NCBI GenBank assembly: GCA_037976565.1
Contig: CP137671.1
Coordinates: forward strand, 20,357,267-20,421,266
DNA length: 64,000 bases
Direction: 5' to 3'
Origin: Mesocentrotus franciscanus
Taxonomy: Eukaryota > Echinodermata > Echinoidea > Camarodonta > Strongylocentrotidae
The notes beneath the pieces were generated by a model. That model was not told the DNA's origin. It searched no databases and was given only the letters and a program-made list of their open reading frames with translations. Each line of letters starts with the position of its first letter. Position 1 is the first letter of the stretch. Positions 53,201 to 62,200 of this stretch are shown piece by piece. A program made the position numbers and the translations under genes.

Positions 53201-56200
53201 TTTTCCTTTATTTACAGACATTAAGTCGTAGTTGTAGAATTAGATTTTGTAATAAGAATTTGACAAAATGAATAAAGAGATAACTTTATGTTTGAGGCAT
53301 ATCAATCTGTAGATAACCGTCATTTAAAGATACATGTAGATCCATTTTAGTACTTACAAGTAGAAATCCCATTGGAGTAGAGCAGCTGGTGAAAGCGCCA
53401 GCCAAGCAGCTTCAATGAAATTGATGAAATAAAAATTACTCTTAAGGAACTCCTGCATGTACTTGATTAAAAGATTTTTTTTTAAAGAGATCCTGTTTAG
53501 AAAACAGTAACTTTTGTACTGCCATGTAGAATGTAGAAAGTAGCAGCTATATCTGTTCATAAATATGATATCATACCCTGTTTATGTTCCCTATATTACC
53601 TTTGAAGAATGTTTTATATTAGTACTTTACAATATTTTTGAGGAAGTGTTATATCCCTCTTGTATAAATTTATATAGATTTTTTTATACCGACGTATATT
53701 GATCAATTGCACCTGTAGGAGAAAGAAATTAACCATAAATTGTTCAACTTGATTGAGATCTTTAAGAAATCTAACTTCCTATTGTGACCAAACTTCTGAT
53801 ATAATATCTGAAAATTAGGATCATATTTTTCATATTTTACAGGGCTCACCTTGTATGAGATATAATACTGATCATAACACTTCAGCAAACGGTAGAATCT
53901 TATCACCCGAGAATTCAAAAAATTTGTTTGTGATTTGAATTATTCTGTACATGCATGTTGGTACGTATAGTGATATGTACATTTAAGTGATGAATGAACA
54001 CAAAGCAGTTCTTGAAATTTACTGGTTCTGAAATGAGCACTTTGCACTTACGTATTAAAGAAAGAATGACCTTGGAACATGAAGACATTAAGAATATTGC
54101 ACTTGAATATGAACTTCTTGTACATATATATCTAATTAAAGATGTGAAGAAAATCGATATATTGGAATCTGGACAAATTGATTTTGATACCATGTGTGGT
54201 TCCAAAGTTAAAGTTTGTTTTTTTTTTGGTTTAATCCCCAAATAATTCTTGAGGGATGAAACATTTGACTCATCTCAATGACTGAACTTCAAGTTCAAGC
54301 AAGTAGGCTCTGATTTACAAATTGTAATGAGATTGTGGGACAGTAATTATTTCCGGAAGCACAGTAGCATTAAACGCACAAAAATCATACCATGAGGACA
54401 AACAGATGACTTTTAGCATTGCTTTTTTTCCATCACTGAATACAGTACATCCCTTGTGCACTGATGAATCTGACATATTTACTCAATTAGAATACAAACT
54501 TATATACTTTTATCATAAGATTATGTAAAAGCACAAAAAAATATATTGTTTCCAAAAGGAACAAAATTGTGACTTAAGTGAACTGTGTGTCTAAAATGTA
54601 ATAAGGTGCTGCCTGAACTTCTATTGATTCAAGATTGTGGAAGTGTATTCTACAAGCCATTTATAGGTTATTATGAATTGCATGCAAAATATGAATATTA
54701 TATTATATCAATATATTATATATATCCTTCTCTCCTGCTAATGTGTGCATGTATAAATTCAGCCATCATGTGTAAAATTATTGATTAAAATCAATGAAAT
54801 CGACTCTGAGATTAATTGGCTGTGATGTTTTATTCCAGTACACATATGAAGTTGTTTAGTAGTAGTAGTAGTAGTTGTTGTTGTTAGTAGTTTGTGGTTG
54901 TTAATGTCTATATCAATCAGAAAATTGAAGATTACTGACAATATCCTATCCAATTTTAATCTGTGTTTGCAACACAAATAATCTCCCTGTGCCACATTGT
55001 ATTTATCATGGGATGGATAGATTTCAGAAAGCTTCAAGATTGTTTAACTGTTTTCAGTGCAATAGCAATGTTAAAGCTCAACCCTCCCAAACAATATTGA
55101 AGCCTCCCTCCCCCCCCCCCCAAAAAAAAAAATGATAATAATGGGACTACAATATTTCTGTAATTATCAGTTTAGAAAGGCTAGCTGCATATTTATGTTC
55201 ATTTATGTCATCGGTAGCAAAAAGGGCTATGTGTATGAAAGAAAAGAAGAGAAGATGGGAGTGGAAAGAAGGGGAGGGTGTACACCAAATTACACCAATT
55301 AGAATGAGAGGGAAAAAAGAGAGAGAAAGAGCGAGAGAAAGAGAGAGAGATGGAGGTACATGTATATTTGATGGTATAACAACAGTGCCACTTCAAAGAA
55401 ACTAGCCATATCTAACTGTATTTTTTAGATTCTCTTTGCATTCACATTGTTCTTTTTATGCCTAAAACCATTTTCATAATCTTCCCCCAAAATCATATTC
55501 AAACATTTTATGCAGCATATTTATTGTTTAGTACATGCATGTAACAAGATGATCTGCCTTTTCTGTTTACATTAGAAAGAAAACAGGTAAGAATCGGTGG
55601 TTTTTTTGTGTCAATGAATTAGAAAAGAAAGAAAAAATGCAGCATGTGTATTAAGTTCATGTACTTTGTATGTACATGTACATGTAAACAGACATTATGC
55701 CTTTCCTTTTTACATTAGAAATTCAACTTGTAACAGTCTTTGCCAAATCAATATTTTGTTTAATTTCAATCAAGCCATTAATATTTCACTGTGACTAATT
55801 AAAAATATCATTTGGGAGCATGCCTAAATATGGTTCTACTTGTCAGTGTATAATACTTTCCATTGGTTGTGTAGCATATGCCCTGTACTTAATTCAGAAA
55901 AGTACTGTGGCATAGTAATATGCTTATCTTATCTTTTTATTATTTTGTTTAACCCAAAGCACTTTAGCGTTGCCTTTCAGTGACATTTATTTAATCTTTT
56001 GATCCAGAATGCTCTGAATTTCTAATTGTACAGCAAGCAGAAGAGCAAAAATCACTGGAATTTTTCTATCCATTTTTTTTTTACAGTACATTGTGACTTT
56101 CATAAAAAATAAGCAATTTGATAGAAAAATAATAATTGCAGTCTCTAATTTGGCAACGTAGAGTAGAAATTTATAATCACTATTTTTTTGTACAAATTAG

Positions 56201-59200
56201 CGATTTCTTGTTAATTTTTTTGAATTTTCATTCATGTTGTTTCATTTAATGTGCTTTTTTTTGTTGAAACATTGAAAGAGTTGAAAATATATATATTTGT
56301 TGCCAATTTGAGGAGGAAAAGCTGATTCATATAGACCTTCAGAAAACTCTCTAGCTATTCTCTCTATTGAAGCCCTGATACTGTACCGTAAAATCCTTTC
56401 TAGCGCCATCTCATGTCAGCTGTAGCAGTATATAGTCCTGTAACTGGCTGCCTCCATAGCTGTGTTCGAAGTGGATATTAGGTATTGGATCACGCACTGT
56501 TGGCAAGTTGACCATGAGATGGAGCTGGGTAATACTAGCTAGGCCGGAAAGTTTATCAGTTCAGTATCGCTTTACATGTAACATCACCACTGATACTTTG
56601 AATTATTCATGTTTGTGACAGGGACCCATGATGTTCATCTGTTGGAGAGTATGAGCGAGATGGAGCAACATCGACAGAGCAGAATACATGAATTGATACA
56701 AACAGAACAGGCATATGTAGATGACATGCAGCTAGCTGTTGAGGTAGGATATTGTCATTGTCAATTGTCGATTTTTAAATAGAGATAAAAATCTCACTAA
56801 ATCTGTTTTGTTTTATAATCGCGATTAATCGGCCAAGCGTTTTAGCCTGTGAACAAAAGCGAGACAACAGCGCTTGTTCAGGAGTGAGATTTTTTCCTGA
56901 ATATAAACAGTGGCAAAAAAAGTGATATTTTGATTGCGTTCCAAATCTCAATAAAGTTGTGTGTGTGAATGGGCCTTATGTTGACCATCTGATTGTTCAT
57001 GATGTGCATGTTACCATAATACATTCACAATATTGATTATTGTGACAATAGCATTATGATAAAGGAGAGAGATGATACTAATATAATGAAAGTAATAGAG
57101 AAGGGCGATGACTCAGCAGTAGAGCAGTGGTCTTGTTTCTGGGAGTTCCCGGGTTCGAAACCAAGTGGATGCACTAATGCCCTTTGGGTAAGCCATTAAT
57201 CTTCATTGCCAAGTCCCTAAAAGAGGAATGGAAGCCATCTGTCCCCTGGTTGCTTACTTACAAGCATACATGCTTTCTAATAGCAGTTAAGTAAAACAAA
57301 ATTTTGTATTACAACGCTTGCTCCATTGCATAATTGGTTATAATACAATATATCACATAGAATAAACATTCACAGCGAGAAAACCCGTCTCTGTGTTGGG
57401 ACTGTTTAAAAAAAAAGTGATTTTTTTTTTATTTTTTTTAGTCTCAGGACATTGTTCAACACTGAAATTCTTCCAAGGCCGTGGAAGGGATGCAAATTTT
57501 GATAGATTAACCAGTGCCCCACCCATCTCTTGATCTGGGGGGCATTTCATCAACATTTGTCCACCGACAACTGTCGGCGCCGACTAAATTTGACCAATCA
57601 GAGGCCTGGAAAATAGTCGGTGACAATAAAATTGTCGGTGAAAATGATATTAGTCGGTGAAAACCACCGACTAATTGTTTCATGAAACACCCCCCAGAAA
57701 TCAACAATACTTACCCCTGTTGTTTCTCCTTTTGATTGGTTTGATTCTAGGTGTTCCATGATAGAGTCTCAGATTGTGACCTATCCTTCCTCCCAATCTA
57801 CCAGACACCCAATGGTCTCTTGATCATAAATAAAAAGTACCTGTCACTTGAGTGTCTGTAATTGATTGATATGCAGGTGTTTCAGAAACCCAGCATGTTA
57901 GAGGCTAGGATGATGACCCCTCCTCATCCACCAGTGTCCCTCCCCCTCTCACTCCACCATAGCTCCTCCCCCCCTCTCACTCCACCATAGCTCCCCCTCT
58001 TCCCCTTCCACCAGAACCCCCTTCCCCTTCCACCAGAACCCCCTTCCCACTCCACCAGTACAACCAATGACCTCTCGATCAATAGTACTCATCCCTATTG
58101 TTTCTCTTTTTGATTGATTTCAGGTGTTCCAGAAACCCATGTTAGAGTCTCAGATTATGACCCCTCAGGAGATGGCTGCCGTCTTCGTCAATTGGAAGGA
58201 ACTCATTCAGTGCAATACGAAACTACTCAAGTATGTCACTCACTGTTCCTCTATCTTTGTCTCTCTGTCACTCTGTCCCTCTTTATCACTTCCTGTTGAT
58301 CTTCTACCCAACTCTCTCTTTCTCTCTCTCTCTCCCTCTTTCCCTATTTCTCTCCCAATCTGGACACACACTCTCTCTCTCCTCTCTCTTTCTCTTTTTC
58401 CTCTCCCTCTCTATCCTCTTTCTTTCTTTCCCTCTCCTCTTTCTCTCTTTCCCTCTCCCTCTAAAGGTACTAAAAGTACTAAAGAGGAGATGCCAAGATT
58501 TAATAAAGGTCATTTGTTCCTTCGTGTGGTTGTCAACTTCTGTAAAGTCAAACAGGAAGGCTGCTTGAAAGCCAAATCCTCTGTGTTGTTGTCAAGTTCT
58601 TTTAAGCCTTCAAAACTGCTGGGAGCCTGGGGGATGTTGCAACAGCTAGAGGACAAAATGTAAATGTTCAATCGTCTGCTTTTGAAGTTAAAACTCATTA
58701 AACGAGATTCATTTTTTAATTTACTTCATATATGCTTATGGTAATAAAAAAGGGGAAGTCCACCCTGATTTTAAATTGGTATTAATAGAAACAGAAAAAT
58801 GAGAGGAAGAGAGTTATGAATTTTTGAAGTTGTGATCAATCAAAACACAAATTGGCAACTCTGTGATGTATCCTGTGAGGTCTCCTCTCATGTGCTCTGT
58901 ACTAAAAAAAAAATCAGAAATTTCTATTTTAATAATAATAATAATAATAATGTAACTTATATCGTGCCAAATCCACTCTGTGGAGTGCTCAAGGCGCGTG
59001 TAAACAGGAAAAACGATCAAGACTTGAAAAGGAATGTTTTGAGATGAGTTTTGAAAGAATCAGAAGATAAACATTTTTTGATGTCTTCAGGAAGGCCATT
59101 CCATAATTTAGGACTAGAGTATGCAAATGATCTTTCCCCCCACGTTTTGGTAATTTTGGGGGTCACAAGAAAATTGGAAGTGGATGAGCGTAGAGGTCTT

Positions 59201-62200
59201 GCAGGAGTGTAGTTTTGGATTAGAGAGATAAGGTATTGAGGAGCAGAGCCGTGAACGCAATGAAAGGTAAGCAACAAAATTTTGAAAACAATGCGATCTT
59301 TTACTGGGAGCCAGTGTAGCGACTGCAAAACTGGGGAAATGTGGGTACGCTTGGTGGTCAGAGAAACAATACGAGCTGCAGCGTTTTGAAGCTTCTGGAG
59401 TTTGGACAGTAGATTCTGGGGTAGATTGATTAGGAGGGCATTGCCAAAATCAAGACGGGAGGAAATCAGAGCATGTACTAATTTTTCGGTGGCAGACTTG
59501 GACAAATATTTTCCCTAAAAAACAATTTTCAGTCATACATGCACCCTAAATATAATTATTACAAATATGTTTTATACAACCCCTGTATGAAATTTGTCTA
59601 TTCCATGATTTCCATCATCAATAACTAAGAAAATGTAAGTTTATGAAATTTTCTGTACAAAGCAATTAAAGAGGTTCTCGCAAAATACCTGACAGTGTTG
59701 CCAATTTGTGTTTCTTGCACGGGTGACAACTTCAAAAATTCATAACGTTCCTACTTTTAATCGGATGTCACTCAAACTTTCACTATTTGTTTCTCTTGTG
59801 TTTCTGCTTATATTAAAAAGGCTAATTATCGCATTGGGCTTTCCCTTTAAAAAGGGCAGGTGTAGATTTATTTACAGTAAACCTATTCCCTGTCCACTGC
59901 ATTTCTGTAATATCTAGTTTTCAAAAGTTTGTGTGTTTTAACTTAATAAGTATATCAAACTTTGTTCTCTCTGTCTCAAGAGCTCTTAGGGTAAGGAAGA
60001 AGATGAGTGGTGAGAACCAACCCGTCCATATGATAGGAGATATCTTGTGTGAACAGGTCAGTAGCATACTTTATACATATACAGTAAACAACTAAATTAT
60101 TTATACCCCTTGTAAATTTGATGTTTTTTATAACTCAAGAATGAAAGGTGGACTGGTTTAATTAGGGCCTTTGTCGAATGGATTTAGATGTAAGCATTGA
60201 TATGTCACATTCTCAAGAAACATGAATCGGGATAAATAAATTTTTCACATACTTAAAAAATTATAATAGTTGGTATTTAAAGGGTATTAATAATTTAGTT
60301 GATTAACTTTACATGTTTAAAGTGTACCAGTTCTCTGAAAAAATAGTTATAATTACAGAATTTTCAGCCTGATGGATTCCCATAAAATTACAAAGTTGCG
60401 TAATGAATGCCCCCGTTTCATTATGAATGCCCCTGTTTCATTCATATTCAATTGTCTTCTTTCTCAAAGCAAGAGCATTCATGCGTTTTTTTCACACCAT
60501 AGCTGATTGTATGGTAAGCCGTCATGTGCAAATATCTCGCTGCTTCGGATAGCAAAAGTAGCAAATTTTGAAAACAACATTGCCCCACAAAAATAGCCCT
60601 AGAATCAAAACACCTTACCAAAATTGATGATCTTGGTTTTATTTTACTCGAAAAAGAATTTTCTACCCAATAAACTGAAAACAATTACATTTTAATGCCC
60701 CAGTCAGACCGACAACAGACCTCACAAACAATTCTGTTACCCCCAATGGCAAAGGTCAGTCGGTTTGGAGTCGGTGTGAGGTATTATGCCAGTTCAGGCC
60801 GATTTTCTGTTTTTTTATGCCTCCGCTACAACGTAGCCGGAGGCATTATGTTTTCTGGTTGTCCGTCCGTCCGTACGTACGTACGTCCCGTTCTCGTGAT
60901 CGCGTTATCTCAAGAACCAATTGATGGATTACCGCCAAACTCGGGTCATGTATGTATCTTGCAGAGCTAATGAAGTGATTAGATTTTGGGGTCACGAGGT
61001 CCAAGGTCAAAGGTCACAGGGCCCATTATGTATGCAAAAATAGTTTGTGATCGCGTTATCTCAAGAACCGATTGATGGATTACCGCCAAACTCAGGTCAT
61101 GTATGTATCTTGCAGAGCTAATGAACTGATTAGATTTTGGGGTCACGAGGTCCAAGGTCAAAGGTCACAGGGCCCATTATGTATGCAAAAATAGTTTGTG
61201 ATCGCGTTATCTCAAGAACCGATTGATGGATTACCGCCAAACTTGGGTCATGTATGTATCTTGCAGAGCTAATGAACTGATTAGATTTTGGGGTCACGAG
61301 GTCAAAGGTCAAAGGTCACAGGGCTCATTATGTATGCAAAAATAGCTCGTGATCACTTTATCTCAAGAACCGATTGATGGATTACCGCCAAACTTGGGTC
61401 ATGTATGTATCTTGCAGAGCTATGAACTGATTAGATTTGGGGTCACGAGGTCAAAGGTCTAAGGTCACAGGGCTCATTATGTATGCAAAATAGCTTGTGA
61501 TCACGTTATCTCAAGAACCGATTGATGGATTACCGCCAAACTTGGGTCATGTATGTATCTTGCAGAGTCAATGAACTGATTAGATTTGGGGTCACGAGGT
61601 CAAAGGTCACAGGGCTCATTATGTATCTCAAAATAGCTCGTGATCGCGTTATCATTAGAACCAACAGATGGATTACAATCAAACTTAAATTTTAAAAATT
61701 GCTTCCATTTTGGTTTGTAAAATTGCTCTATCATTTTCGACTGCGCGCAGTTGAAGTTCCATCTAGTTTTAATCTGAATCTGAATCGTATCATTTTCTTT
61801 CTTTTCAAAATATTTGACTGCAGCTCCCTCGCATGACGCCCTACATCCGTTTCTGCAGTTGTCAGCTGAGTGCATCCAGTATGCTTTCTAAGAAGATTGA
61901 AAGTGACCCAGACTTCAAAGAGCATGTCAAGGTATGAATGATTACCCAAAATGTCAGTCAATTCAGTTCATTTTTACTCATTTCAGTTTATTTAACTCAT
62001 AAAAAGCAAGATAAACATACATGTACATGGAAAGTGATAGATTATATTTGTATATACATCAGGAAAACTGCACAAAGTTCCTTCACTTTAGTGAGTTAAG
62101 GCTTGTTCAGATATGGCATGGTATCCCGCCGCAAAAAAAGCTACCTCTGTTTCTTGTTTTACCTGTTGCCTTACTGTGCAAGAGAGTTTTGCTTGTTTGG

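Noticed and set aside
53994..54245. 83-codon plus-strand frame in intron 30
   Set aside because: No domain, AT-rich codon use, no splice sites in phase; likely chance.
59017..59505. 162-codon minus-strand frame considered as a host gene
   Set aside because: Its motifs are those of a LINE ORF2 C-terminus and it ends in an (ATT)n tail, so it is annotated as a retrotransposon fragment.
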